Below are positions 47,250 to 55,695 of a stretch of 64,000 nt of DNA, in pieces. The notes beneath the pieces are model-generated. The model saw nothing but the letters and a program-made list of their open reading frames with translations, did no database searches and was not told where the DNA came from. Source of the stretch: Kitasatospora sp. NBC_01287 (GTDB lineage: Bacteria; Actinomycetota; Actinomycetes; Streptomycetales; Streptomycetaceae); the NCBI RefSeq assembly GCF_026340565.1, contig NZ_JAPEPB010000001.1:5184501-5248500 (forward strand), in the 5' to 3' direction. How positions within the stretch are numbered: the stretch's first letter is position 1; the number at the start of each line of letters is the position of its first letter. Both the position numbers and the translations under genes were made by a program.

Positions 47250-48203
47250 TCAGCCGTCCAGCCGGGTGGCGGCGAGCGCCTTGATCGGGCCGCCGCTGGG
47301 GCCGGTCAGCTCCGCCTGCACCGAGTACTTGCCGGTCGGCGCGAGCGAGGTGTCGGTCGGCGTGGCGCACTGCGGCTTGCTGTGCGAGCGGTCCCAGACG
47401 AAGGTCTCGGTCAGCACGTTTGCGGGGGATACCTGCACCCAGCGGCCCTGCTTGTCGCTCACGCAGTCGGCCGAGGACCAGATCCGCTCCCCGGTGGCCG
47501 AACTGACGGTGATCGCGGAGGCGGTCTGGCTCAGGTCGACCCGGCAGACGGCGCCGGAGGCGTTGTGGATCTTCAGCTCGAAGGTCGGCTTGTCCTTGGC
47601 GGCGAAGGCGTCCTGGGTGCCGGCCAGCTCCAGGGTGAGCTGGGAGGCGGTGCAGGCGGGGAGCGCCATCACCTCGCCGGTGTTGACCGGCGGGGCGCCG
47701 CCGCTGTCGGCGCCGGTGCCGGTGCCGGTGCCGCCGCCGGTCGTGCCGGTGCCGCTGCCGCCGCCGGTCGTGCCGGTGCCACTGCCGCCGCTGCCGCCGG
47801 TGGTGCCGGTGGACGTGCCACCGCCGTTCGAGGTGCCGCCGGTGTCGCTGCCACCACCGGCTGTCCCGCTGCCGCCCGTGCCGCCGCCGCTGCCGCCTGT
47901 GCTCGCGCCGCTGCCGCCCGTGCCGCCGCCGGTGGTCGTCCCGCTGCCGCCGCCCGTGCCGCCCGGGTGGGTGGTGATCGCCGGGCCGGTCGGGGTGGCG
48001 CCCGGTGTGATCGAGCCAGGCCCGGACGGCGTGCTGGGGGCCGGCAGGGGCTGTGCGGTCTTCTCCTTGGCGCCTCCGCCCTGACCCAGCGTCAGCCACG
48101 CCGCCACGGCCACCGCCACCGCGAGCGCGGCGAGCACAACAACCCGCCGCCGCCAGTAGATCGAGGCGGGCAGCGGTCCGACAGGCTGACGCAGAGAAGG
48201 CAC
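47250..48203 (-). CDS. Membrane-anchored protein with Gly/Thr/Ser repeat linker and beta domain
   Basis: The 317-residue protein has one membrane helix (about residues 20-40), a ~110-residue Gly/Thr/Ser low-complexity linker, and a C-terminal Cys-containing beta-rich domain (A-C-T-A-S-Q-L-T-L-E-L, V-C-R-V-D-L-S, S-A-D-C-V, P-Q-C-A-T-P). The domain resembles DUF4232-like secreted modules. It probably faces the wall. GTG 48203 is chosen because TAGAGT stands 6 nt before it; a TTG two codons upstream is the alternative. It is divergent from mutY. I do not know its function. Confidence 0.78.
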   Translation of the reverse strand: MPSLRQPVGPLPASIYWRRRVVVLAALAVAVAVAAWLTLGQGGGAKEKTAQPLPAPSTPSGPGSITPGATPTGPAITTHPGGTGGGSGTTTGGGTGGSGASTGGSGGGTGGSGTAGGGSDTGGTSNGGGTSTGTTGGSGGSGTGTTGGGSGTGTTGGGTGTGTGADSGGAPPVNTGEVMALPACTASQLTLELAGTQDAFAAKDKPTFELKIHNASGAVCRVDLSQTASAITVSSATGERIWSSADCVSDKQGRWVQVSPANVLTETFVWDRSHSKPQCATPTDTSLAPTGKYSVQAELTGPSGGPIKALAATRLDG

Positions 48204-48209
48204 GATCAA

Positions 48210-48215
48210 ACTCTA
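48210..48215 (-). promoter_or_regulatory. -10 element, apparently leaderless
   Basis: TAGAGT on the minus strand ends 6 nt before GTG 48203. Confidence 0.45.
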
Positions 48216-48344
48216 CGAGAGCCGGAGCACCGCTCGTCGCACCAACACCGGTCTCGGCCCCCGATCTTTCAGATGATCCGGTATTTCCGCCGTTCGTGGG
48301 ACGGATCCGGGGCCGTCCGGCCGTGTGCGAGGATCGGAGACGCT

Positions 48345-49238
48345 ATGGCAACGACCTCTGTGACCCCCGCCCCGCTGCTGCACGGCATCGTGCTCGACTG
48401 GTACCGCGAGCACGCCCGCGACCTGCCCTGGCGAGCGCCCGAGGCCTCGCCCTGGGCGGTGATGGTGAGTGAGTTCATGCTCCAGCAGACGCCGGTCAAG
48501 CGGGTGCTGCCCGTCTACGCCGCCTGGTTGGAGCGCTGGCCCACCCCCGCCGCGCTGGCCGCCGACGCGCCGGGCGAGGCGGTGCGGATGTGGGGGCGGC
48601 TCGGATACCCCCGCCGGGCCCTGCGCCTGCACGCGGCCGCGAGCGCGATCGTCGAGCTGCACAGCGGTGAGGTGCCCGACGACCACGCCGAGCTGCTCGC
48701 GCTGCCCGGAGTCGGCGAGTACACCGCGGCGGCCGTCGCCTCCTTCGCCTTCCGCCAGCGCCACGCGGTGCTGGACACCAACGTCCGCCGGGTCTTCGCC
48801 CGTGCGGTGACCGGCGAGGAGTACCCGGCGCAGGCCACCACCGCCGCCGAGCGCCGCACCGCCACCGAGTTGCTCCCGGACCACCCCGAGGTGGCCGCCG
48901 GCTGGGCGGTGGGCGTGATGGAGCTGGGCGCCCTGGTCTGCACCGCCCGCAGCCCCGAGTGCGGCAGCTGCCCGCTGCGCGCGCACTGCGCCTGGGACCG
49001 GGCGGGCCGTCCGCCGTACCAGGGCCCGGCGCGCCGGGGCCAGACCTACGAGGGCACCGACCGCCAGGTGCGCGGCAAGCTGCTCGCGGTGCTCCGCGAG
49101 GCGCACGGCGAGGTGCCGCGGCACCGGCTGGACGCGGTCTGGCCCGACCCCGTGCAGCGCTCGCGCGCGTTGGACGGCCTGATCATCGACGGTCTGGTCG
49201 AGCCGGTCGGTCAAGGTGGCTTCCGCCTGCCCTCCTGA
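48345..49238 (+). CDS. mutY: A/G-specific adenine DNA glycosylase
   Basis: MutY removes adenine mispaired with 8-oxoguanine. The 297-residue protein has the HhH motif L-P-G-V-G-E-Y-T-A-A-A-V, the catalytic aspartate in V-L-D-T-N-V-R-R-V, the E-F-M-L-Q-Q-T recognition segment and an iron-sulphur ligand set C-x6-C-x2-C-x5-C (V-C-T-A-R-S-P-E-C-G-S-C). It lacks the C-terminal NUDIX-like domain of E. coli MutY, as is common in actinobacteria. ATG 48345 matches homology. It lies near radA and disA, all concerned with genome integrity. Confidence 0.95.
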   Translation: MATTSVTPAPLLHGIVLDWYREHARDLPWRAPEASPWAVMVSEFMLQQTPVKRVLPVYAAWLERWPTPAALAADAPGEAVRMWGRLGYPRRALRLHAAASAIVELHSGEVPDDHAELLALPGVGEYTAAAVASFAFRQRHAVLDTNVRRVFARAVTGEEYPAQATTAAERRTATELLPDHPEVAAGWAVGVMELGALVCTARSPECGSCPLRAHCAWDRAGRPPYQGPARRGQTYEGTDRQVRGKLLAVLREAHGEVPRHRLDAVWPDPVQRSRALDGLIIDGLVEPVGQGGFRLPS

Positions 49239-49260
49239 GGGCCGCCGGGCGGTGGAAGAC

Positions 49261-49303
49261 GGCGGCGGGTGGGCCCGGGATCCCTCCGGGCCCACCCGCC
49301 GCC
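49261..49303. terminator. 18-bp-arm bidirectional terminator
   Basis: Arms at 49261-49278 and 49286-49303 are perfectly complementary with a 7-nt loop, between the convergent stops of mutY and the MFS gene. Confidence 0.85.
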
Positions 49304-49321
49304 AGTTCGTGGGGCGTCGGC

Positions 49322-50926
49322 TCAGTGCGCCATCGCCGCCATGTCCTCGCCTTCGGCCTTCTCGCCGCCGGAGCCCGCGGCACCGCGCAGCGGAGTGCCC
49401 TTGAGGAAGAGCGCCGCGGCGATCGAGACCAGGCTGATCAGCGCGGCCCAGACGAAGACCGAGTGGATCCCGTTGGAGACCGCCTGGTGGAAGCCGTCCT
49501 GCACGGGAGCGGGCAGGGTGCGCAGGCGGGCCGGGGTCATCTGGTCGATGCTGCCGAGCCGCTCGGCGCCCGGCAGGCTCTTGAGCGTGTCAGTGATCCG
49601 GTTGGTGTAGATCGCGCCGAAGAGCGCCACACCGAAGGAGCCGCCGATGGTGCGGAACAGGGTGGCGGTGGAGCTGGCCACGCCCATGTCCTTGAGCTCC
49701 ACGCTGTTCTGCGAGACCAGCATGGTGATCTGCATCAGGAAGCCCATGCCGGCGCCGAGCACCGCCATGAAGATGCCGGAGGTGAGGCGGGTGGTGCCGG
49801 TGCCCATGGTGGAGAGCAGCAGCGAGCCGACGCCCATCACCACGGTGCCCAGGATCGGGAAGATCCGGTACTTGCCGGTCTTGGTGACCACCTGACCGAC
49901 CGCCAGCGAGACCACCAGCATGCCGAACATCATCGGCATCAGCAGCAGGCCGGAGTTGGTGGCCGAGGCGTTCTGGACGATCTGCTGGTACTGCGGCAGG
50001 AAGGTGACGCCGCCGAACATCTGGAAACCGACGATGAAGCCGATGATCGAGACCACGGTGAAGTCGCGGTTGCGGAACAGGCCCAGCGGCAGCATCGGTT
50101 CCTGGACCCGCGCCTCCACGTAGCAGAAGCCGATCAGCGAGGCGGCGGCCAGCACGATCAGGCCGATGATGTGCTTGGAGCCCCAGGCGTACTGGGTGCC
50201 GCCCCAGGTGGTGATGAGCACCAGCGAGGTGATGCCGATGGTCAGCAGCGCCGCGCCGGCGTAGTCGACCCTCGCGGAGGAGCGCACCTTGGGCAGGTGC
50301 AGGGTGACCCAGACCACGGCGAGCGCGATCAGGCCCAGCGGCAGGTTGATGTAGAAGATCCAGTGCCAGCTGAAGTGGTCGGTGATGAAGCCGCCGAGCA
50401 GCGGGCCGCCGACGGTGGCGATCGCCATGACGCCGGCGAACATGCCCTGGTACTTGCCGCGCTCGCGGGGCGAGACCAGCGCGCCCATGATCGACATCAC
50501 GCCGACCATCAGGCCGCCGGCGCCCAGGCCCTGCAGGGCGCGGAAGGCGATCATCTCGTTCATGTTCTGCGACAGGCCGGCCAGCGCCGAGCCGATCAGG
50601 AAGATCACGATCGAGGTGAGGAAGGTGCCCTTGCGGCCGTAGAGGTCGCCGAGCTTGCCCCAGATCGGGGTCGCGGCGGCGGTGGCCAGGGTGTAGGAGG
50701 TGACCACCCAGGAGAGGTGGTTGGCCCCGTGCAGGTCACCGACGATGGTGGGCATCGCGGTGCCGACGATGAGGTTGTCGAGCATCGCGAGCATCATGGT
50801 GATGACCAGGCCGATCATCACCAGTCGGATCTCTCGCTGGGTGCGGACCGGGCGCTGGTCGCCCGGCTCCCCCGCGCCGCTGCCGGGCGGGGGCGCCGCC
50901 TTCGCGTCGACCTGCTGCTGTGCCAT
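49322..50926 (-). CDS. MFS multidrug exporter, DHA2 (EmrB/QacA) type
   Basis: The 534-residue protein has about 14 membrane helices, the D-N-L-I-V-G-T-A-M-P-T-I motif of helix 1, the G-K-L-G-D-L-Y-G-R-K-G loop motif and the G-P-L-L-G-G antiporter motif in helix 5. It exports drugs or metabolites in exchange for protons. Its ATG (50926) is divergent from a TetR gene 313 bp away, which probably represses it. Confidence 0.94.
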   Translation of the reverse strand: MAQQQVDAKAAPPPGSGAGEPGDQRPVRTQREIRLVMIGLVITMMLAMLDNLIVGTAMPTIVGDLHGANHLSWVVTSYTLATAAATPIWGKLGDLYGRKGTFLTSIVIFLIGSALAGLSQNMNEMIAFRALQGLGAGGLMVGVMSIMGALVSPRERGKYQGMFAGVMAIATVGGPLLGGFITDHFSWHWIFYINLPLGLIALAVVWVTLHLPKVRSSARVDYAGAALLTIGITSLVLITTWGGTQYAWGSKHIIGLIVLAAASLIGFCYVEARVQEPMLPLGLFRNRDFTVVSIIGFIVGFQMFGGVTFLPQYQQIVQNASATNSGLLLMPMMFGMLVVSLAVGQVVTKTGKYRIFPILGTVVMGVGSLLLSTMGTGTTRLTSGIFMAVLGAGMGFLMQITMLVSQNSVELKDMGVASSTATLFRTIGGSFGVALFGAIYTNRITDTLKSLPGAERLGSIDQMTPARLRTLPAPVQDGFHQAVSNGIHSVFVWAALISLVSIAAALFLKGTPLRGAAGSGGEKAEGEDMAAMAH

Positions 50927-51239
50927 GGTGCCTCTCCCGAAATGCGCGTGCGGACCGCTGAGCGCCGTCTGTTCCGCGGCCCGCGATCCTCGTGTTGTCG
51001 GCTGCGTACTGTGCTTCGCGGTGCTCGCGTCGCGGTACTTGCTTCGCTGTGCTTACTTCGCTGTGCTTACTTGCCGACCGGCTAGTTATTGGTCAGCTGG
51101 CACGGTAAGGTCTGGGTAAGCCGGGCGTCAAGCCGAATTCGGCCACCGCGTCACAGGCGGCGAGAATGTCCGCATCACGTGATCGGTGCGGCTCGACCAC
51201 ACCGGTTCCCCTCGCAGCTATCAAGGCAGGCCACACGCC
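50927..51239. promoter_or_regulatory. 313-bp divergent control region of the MFS/TetR pair
   Basis: It contains a degenerate TTCGCTGTGCTTAC tandem repeat (two close copies within 51040-51070 and looser ones upstream), a dyad GACC-N11-GGTC at 51076-51094 and a TAAGGT hexamer at 51107-51112. The dyad is the best candidate for the TetR operator. No gene is seen. Confidence 0.5.
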
Positions 51240-51866
51240 ATGAGTACGTCGCAGAGCCCCCGCAGTGGCACGCGGGCCCGGATCATCGCGGTCGCGCTGG
51301 AGCTTTTCTCGGAGCAGGGCTACGAGAAGACCTCGCTGCGGGAGATCGCCGACCGGCTGGGGGTCACCAAGGCTGCGCTGTACTACCACTTCAAGACCAA
51401 GGACGACATCGTCCACGGCATCGTGGCCACGATGGCGGCGCCGATCGACGAGACCATCGCCTGGGGCGAGCAGCAGACCTGGTCCCCGGCGGTGCGCGAC
51501 GAGTTGGTGCGCCGGTTCGCGGCCGGGATGACCGAGCGGATCCCGCTGCTGCGCTTCTTCCACGAGAACCAGCCCGCGCTGCGCGAGTCGCCGGCCGGGC
51601 TGGAGTTCAAGGCCCGGATGGCCGCGATGGCCCGTCTGGTGCACGGCCCGGGCGCCTCGTTCGACGACCGGCTGCGCGCCACCATGGCGCTCTTCTCGGT
51701 GAACTCGGCGTTCTTCCTGCTCAAGAACGACACCGAGGACGCCTCCGGCTGCCAGCCCCACGGGGGCGGGTCCGACCATGCGGCGACCCTGGACGACGCC
51801 GTGGCGGGCGCGCTCACCGTGGCGTTGGAGAACGCCGCGCGGATCGAGCCCCGCCAGGGCGTGTAG
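51240..51866 (+). CDS. TetR-family repressor
   Basis: The 208-residue protein has a TetR_N domain (I-I-A-V-A-L-E-L-F-S-E-Q-G-Y-E-K-T-S-L-R-E-I-A-D-R-L-G-V-T-K-A-A-L-Y-Y-H-F) and a helical ligand domain of the type found next to drug exporters. ATG 51240 fits the domain start. It likely controls the divergent MFS exporter and itself, releasing DNA when an exported compound binds. Confidence 0.93.
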   Translation: MSTSQSPRSGTRARIIAVALELFSEQGYEKTSLREIADRLGVTKAALYYHFKTKDDIVHGIVATMAAPIDETIAWGEQQTWSPAVRDELVRRFAAGMTERIPLLRFFHENQPALRESPAGLEFKARMAAMARLVHGPGASFDDRLRATMALFSVNSAFFLLKNDTEDASGCQPHGGGSDHAATLDDAVAGALTVALENAARIEPRQGV

Positions 51867-51941
51867 CCGGTCGGGGTCGGCGGGCGGCCTGTGCTCCTCG
51901 CTCGGCCTCGGGGGGGGAGAGGGAAGGGCGGACCGGGCGAG

Positions 51942-51947
51942 TACTGT
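51942..51947 (+). promoter_or_regulatory. -10 element of leaderless promoter
   Basis: TACTGT ends 7 nt before ATG 51955. No ribosome site is present. Confidence 0.5.
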
Positions 51948-51954
51948 CCGGCTC

Positions 51955-52452
51955 ATGCACAAGCTGATCCGTCAGGCGTGGGCCATCCCGTTGGCGGGTG
52001 TGGTGATCGCCCTGCTGGTGCTCGGTGGGAGCCTCTTCACGGCGTCCGAGCAGTGGCGCGCCGCGAGCCTCATCGACGCGTCGCCCCTGCGGGTGGACGC
52101 GACCATCAGCGCCGCGCTGCCGCGCAAGGGTGACGAGGGCTACACCGTTGCCTACCGGGTCGGCGATCGCGATTACAGCACGAAGTCGCTCAACCTCAAG
52201 CGCATCCCGAACCCCGGCCCCGGTGTGACCGTCCCCCTCGAGGTGGCCCAGTCCGACCCGGCGACAGCCCGGGTGGCGGGCGAGCACTACCCGGACGAGG
52301 ACACGCCCTCCACCTGCCTGCTCGCGGCGGTGGCCGCCACGGCCGGCCTGCTGGTCTCACTGCGGTTCCTCGTCGTTCGCGTCCGCCGGACCGGTGGTAC
52401 CGGTGGTACCGGCGCTGCCGAGGTTGCTGTAGCCCTCACCGGGCGCGCCTGA
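51955..52452 (+). CDS. DUF3592-like membrane protein
   Basis: The 165-residue protein has two membrane helices (about 10-30 and 118-138) around a ~85-residue outer domain (A-T-I-S-A-A-L-P-R-K, Y-T-V-A-Y-R-V-G-D-R-D-Y-S-T-K). This fits DUF3592-type proteins of unknown role. The C-terminus is a short T-G-G repeat. It is probably a single leaderless gene. Confidence 0.75.
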   Translation: MHKLIRQAWAIPLAGVVIALLVLGGSLFTASEQWRAASLIDASPLRVDATISAALPRKGDEGYTVAYRVGDRDYSTKSLNLKRIPNPGPGVTVPLEVAQSDPATARVAGEHYPDEDTPSTCLLAAVAATAGLLVSLRFLVVRVRRTGGTGGTGAAEVAVALTGRA

Positions 52453-52615
52453 CCGCCCAGCCGGGCGGCCGGGCGCTGGCTGCGCGGGATCCGTGGGCGG
52501 AGCGGGGTGCGCAGCGGGGGCGGACGACGGGTGGTGGGCCTGTCGGTCGCGAAGCCGAGTCGGTCACGACCAGATGCGTGCTCTTGCCGTTGGCGGCTGC
52601 GGGTTGACGTTCGAT

Positions 52616-52731
52616 GGCTGACGGCTGACGGCTGACGGCTGACGGCCGCGGGCTGAGGGCCAACAGCTGATGGCTGACGGTCGACTGATAGCACCTGTCA
52701 GCTGTCAGCTGTCAGCTGTCAGCTGTCAGCT
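52616..52731. repeat. Two opposing arrays of a 7-bp repeat
   Basis: Four GGCTGAC units (52616-52643) face five GTCAGCT units (52697-52731), which are nearly reverse complements, so the pair can form a long imperfect stem. They lie in a 338-bp gap (52453-52790) that has no other gene. Confidence 0.85.
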
Positions 52732-52764
52732 GGCGACCAGCGACCAACAGATGACGGATGACGG

Positions 52765-52788
52765 CTGACAGATGTTGATATCTGTCAG
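52765..52788. terminator. Hairpin at the end of the M23 peptidase gene
   Basis: Arms CTGACAGAT and ATCTGTCAG surround GTTGAT, directly after the minus-strand stop at 52791. Confidence 0.65.
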
Positions 52789-52790
52789 CG

Positions 52791-53807
52791 TCAAAGCCCC
52801 GTCACCCCGTGCGCCAGCAAATAGGCGACCGGGTCGATCACCGCGCCGTAGCGGTCGGCGGTGCGGATCTCGAAGTGCAGGTGCGGGCCAGTGGCGTTGC
52901 CGGTGCTGCCGGAGGCGCCGAGCGGCTGACCGGCCGTCACGTGGTCGCCTTCGCTGACGCTCAGCCGGGACATGTGCGCGTACAGCGCGAAGTGCCCGTC
53001 GGCGAGCCGCACGACCACCTCGTTGCCGTAGGCGCCGCCCCAGTTGGCCTCGACCACGGTGCCCTCGCCGACGGCCAGCAGCGGGGTGCCGGTGTTCACC
53101 GCGAAGTCCACGCCGGTGTGGTAGCCGGCCACGTAACCGGCGTCGGGGTGGCCGAACTCGTAGCTGATCCGCGCGCCGGGGGCGGGGGCCGACCACGCGG
53201 GCGCCGCCGGGGGCGCCTGCGGCGGGGCGGGCTCCGGGGCCGGCGCCTGCGGCTGTGCCTGCCCCTGGGCCTGCGCCGGAACCCCTGCGGCAGCCGCCGC
53301 CGCGGCCAGGTTGCCCGCCACGGCCACCGCCTGCTGGGCGGTGTGGGAGCCGCGCGGCAGCTGGTACGCGCTCGGGTCGGCCACCTGCACCAGGTTGTCG
53401 AAGGGTGCCCGGTCGCGGGCCGTCGCGGTGAAGGCGGAGCTGCCGGGGGTGGTCGGGTGCACCGTCTGTGCCGACGCGCTGCCCGGGACCGCCGCGAGCA
53501 CCACGCCGAGCAGTGCGGCCCCCGCGACCGCCGAGGAGATCGCCTGGCGCCGGTGCGGTCCGCGGAAGACCGCGTAGACGTCGCGAGCCGGCAGCACGGG
53601 ACGGGGCAGCACGGGCGCCACGCGGAGCACGGGCGCCACACGAACCAGGGACGCCACGCGGAGCAGAGGAGCCAGCCGGCGGACCGGCAGAGCCAGCCGG
53701 CGGACCGGCAGCGCCAGGCGGCGAGCCGGGCGCGGTCGGGCGTGGCGCCCCTTGCCGAAACGTACCTGCAGGCCGGCGAAACGGGACTCAGGGGATTTGG
53801 CGGACAT
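52791..53807 (-). CDS. Secreted M23 (LytM-type) peptidase
   Basis: The 338-residue precursor ends in an M23 domain (about 215-330) with zinc-binding G-Y-H-T-G-V-D-F-A, A-L-Y-A-H-M-S and P-H-L-H-F-E-I. It should cleave peptidoglycan peptides. A signal-like hydrophobic stretch ending A-S-A lies unusually late (about 88-113). Before it is a repetitive R-R-L-A-L-P-V / V-A-P-V-L-R region encoded by 15-21-bp repeats, so translation may really start further in. After the signal is an Ala/Pro/Gln linker. The 5' region shows no convincing c-di-AMP riboswitch. Confidence 0.85.
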   Translation of the reverse strand: MSAKSPESRFAGLQVRFGKGRHARPRPARRLALPVRRLALPVRRLAPLLRVASLVRVAPVLRVAPVLPRPVLPARDVYAVFRGPHRRQAISSAVAGAALLGVVLAAVPGSASAQTVHPTTPGSSAFTATARDRAPFDNLVQVADPSAYQLPRGSHTAQQAVAVAGNLAAAAAAAGVPAQAQGQAQPQAPAPEPAPPQAPPAAPAWSAPAPGARISYEFGHPDAGYVAGYHTGVDFAVNTGTPLLAVGEGTVVEANWGGAYGNEVVVRLADGHFALYAHMSRLSVSEGDHVTAGQPLGASGSTGNATGPHLHFEIRTADRYGAVIDPVAYLLAHGVTGL

Positions 53808-54098
53808 CGTGTGCTCGACCTCGCAGCGGTTCGGGGCAGCGCGGAGCCGGCCCTGGGGCGTACTCGGCGGGGGACCCTACAGATGTAACCGTCGGTGAGG
53901 TGGTAGCGAAATCCGATCAGCTACGACGGCGTGTAGTGCGAGGCGTCCGTGAATTTCAGGCGATCGGCGGATTGGTCCGCTGATCGCATCATCGACGCCC
54001 GGCGCCCCCCTCTACTACCCCCCGTCGTATCGGCGGTTCGGCCTGTGAGAAGAGCCACGACTGCTCGCGTCCCGCCCATTCCCCGCGCCGCCCGCCTG
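53808..54098. other. 291-bp divergent region before the PLP lyase gene
   Basis: It must hold the promoters of the M23 peptidase and the lyase, but no convincing -35/-10 pair or known riboswitch core is visible. Confidence 0.4.
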
Positions 54099-55292
54099 AT
54101 GGACCATCAAAGGATGGCCTACGAGTCGAACAAGTGGAACGAGTCGAACGGTCGATCGGATGCGGTGCTCGGCCCGGCGGACCGCCGCTTCGCCCTCTGG
54201 CGGGCCGGCCACCGGATCCTCTCCGGGCCCCGCCCGGTCACCCTGCACGAGCGCCTGGCCGAGCTGGGCGCCGACGCCCGCACCGCGGTCGGGCCGCTGG
54301 AGCGGCCCGACTTCTACGGCGACGGCGTGGTCGCCGAGCTGGAGCGGCGGGTGGCCGGCCTGCTCGGCAAGCCCGCCGCGCTCTTCTTCCCCACCGGCAC
54401 CATGGCCCAGCAGGTCGCGCTGCGCTGCTGGGCCCGGCGCCGCCCCGACCCGGTGGTGGCCACCCACCCGCTCTTCCACCTGGAGACCCACGAGCGCCGC
54501 GCCCACCAGCGGCTCACCGGACTGGACGCGGTCTGGCCCACCACCGCACCCCGGCTGCCCACCGCCGCCGAGCTGCGCGACTTCGACGAACCCTTCGGCA
54601 TCCTCATGATCGAGCTGCCGCTGCGCGCGGCCGGCTTCGTGCTGCCCCCCTGGTCCGAGCTGACCGCCCTGGTGGCCGCCGCCCGCGAGCGCGGCGCCGT
54701 GGTGCACCTGGACGGCGCCCGGCTCTGGGAGGCGGCCGCGCACTACGGCCGCCCGCTGCCGCACCTCGCCGCCCTGGCCGACTCGGTGTACGTCTCCTTC
54801 TACAAGGCGCTGGGCGGCATCAGTGGAGCAGCGCTCGCGGGCGGTGAGGAGCTGATCCGCGAGGCCCGCACCTGGCGCCACCGCTACGGCGGACTGCTGT
54901 ACCAGCAGTGGCCCGCCGCGCTCTCGGCGCTGGCCGCGCTCGGACGCGAACTGCCCAGACTACCCGGCTACCTGAGCCAGGCCCAGGTGATCGCCAAGGG
55001 GCTGCGCGAGGTGCTGCCCCAGGTCCCCGGCGGACGGCTGAACCCCGACCCGCCGCACACCCACCAGTTCCAGCTGCTGCTGCCCCACCCGCCCGAGCGC
55101 CTCACCGAGGCGAACCTGCGGCACGCCGAGCTGACCGGCGACGCGCTCTTCGGCACCTGGTCGGAGTCCGGCCACGTGGGCCTGGCGCTGACCGAGGTGA
55201 CCGCCCTCGCACCGGCCCTCGCCTGGAACTCCGCGCAGGTCAGCGACTCGTTCAGCGGTTTCCTCAAGCTGCTCGGCCCGAGCCGGGGTTGA
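54099..55292 (+). CDS. Beta-eliminating lyase/threonine aldolase-like PLP enzyme
   Basis: The 397-residue fold-type I PLP protein resembles low-specificity threonine aldolases. It has F-F-P-T-G-T-M-A-Q-Q near the phosphate site, the cofactor aspartate region V-V-H-L-D-G-A-R-L-W and the PLP lysine in S-F-Y-K-A-L-G-G. The reaction would cleave a beta-hydroxy amino acid to glycine and an aldehyde or eliminate at C-beta. Start is uncertain between ATG 54099 and 54114, as neither has a good ribosome site. It lies 76 bp before the Trypco2 gene and may share its transcript. Confidence 0.87.
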   Translation: MDHQRMAYESNKWNESNGRSDAVLGPADRRFALWRAGHRILSGPRPVTLHERLAELGADARTAVGPLERPDFYGDGVVAELERRVAGLLGKPAALFFPTGTMAQQVALRCWARRRPDPVVATHPLFHLETHERRAHQRLTGLDAVWPTTAPRLPTAAELRDFDEPFGILMIELPLRAAGFVLPPWSELTALVAAARERGAVVHLDGARLWEAAAHYGRPLPHLAALADSVYVSFYKALGGISGAALAGGEELIREARTWRHRYGGLLYQQWPAALSALAALGRELPRLPGYLSQAQVIAKGLREVLPQVPGGRLNPDPPHTHQFQLLLPHPPERLTEANLRHAELTGDALFGTWSESGHVGLALTEVTALAPALAWNSAQVSDSFSGFLKLLGPSRG

Positions 55293-55368
55293 CGCAAAGT
55301 CGCCCATCGTCAACGCTGATGACCGATCAGTAGTCGACTGGTCGGCCGACGAGGCAGCTGGGGGCGAC

Positions 55369-55695
55369 GTGAACGACCGATTCGCTGACATCGAGCTCGC
55401 GGAGGCGGTCGAGGCCGTCCGCCGGCAGCTGGCGGCGGCCGCCGAGCGCGCGGCCGGTGAGCGGTTCCAGTTCGAAGTCGGGACGGTCGAGCTGGAGTTC
55501 GCCATCGAGCTGCGCCGCGACGCCGCGCTCAAGGGCGGGGTGCGGGCCTGGGTGCTGCAGGCGGGCGCCGAGGTCGGCGCCGGGCGCACCAGCAGCCACA
55601 AGGTCACCGTCTCGCTCACCCCCAAGGACCTCGCCACCGGCGGCAGCGTCCTGGTCGGCAATCCCGACCTGGGCAGCGACGAGGGCTTCCATTGA
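55369..55695 (+). CDS. Trypco2 (trypsin-co-occurring domain) protein
   Basis: The 108-residue protein has an amphipathic helix (L-A-E-A-V-E-A-V-R-R-Q-L-A-A-A-A-E) followed by beta strands F-Q-F-E-V-G-T-V-E-L-E-F and V-T-V-S-L-T-P. This is the pattern of the Trypco2 family, predicted from comparative genomics to occur next to trypsin-like/NTPase conflict proteins. Its TGA overlaps the TTG start of the protease gene by 4 bases, so the two are coupled. The role may be a substrate, regulator or adaptor of the protease. GTG 55369 follows a G-rich site. Confidence 0.82.
   Translation: MNDRFADIELAEAVEAVRRQLAAAAERAAGERFQFEVGTVELEFAIELRRDAALKGGVRAWVLQAGAEVGAGRTSSHKVTVSLTPKDLATGGSVLVGNPDLGSDEGFH

Noticed and set aside
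52616..52788. A CRISPR array
   Set aside because: The units are 7 bp and contiguous, with no spacers and no cas genes nearby.
53808..53960. A c-di-AMP (ydaO-type) riboswitch before the M23 peptidase
   Set aside because: Such riboswitches often precede wall hydrolases in this order, but I could not find the conserved core or its terminal helix. A covariance-model search would decide.
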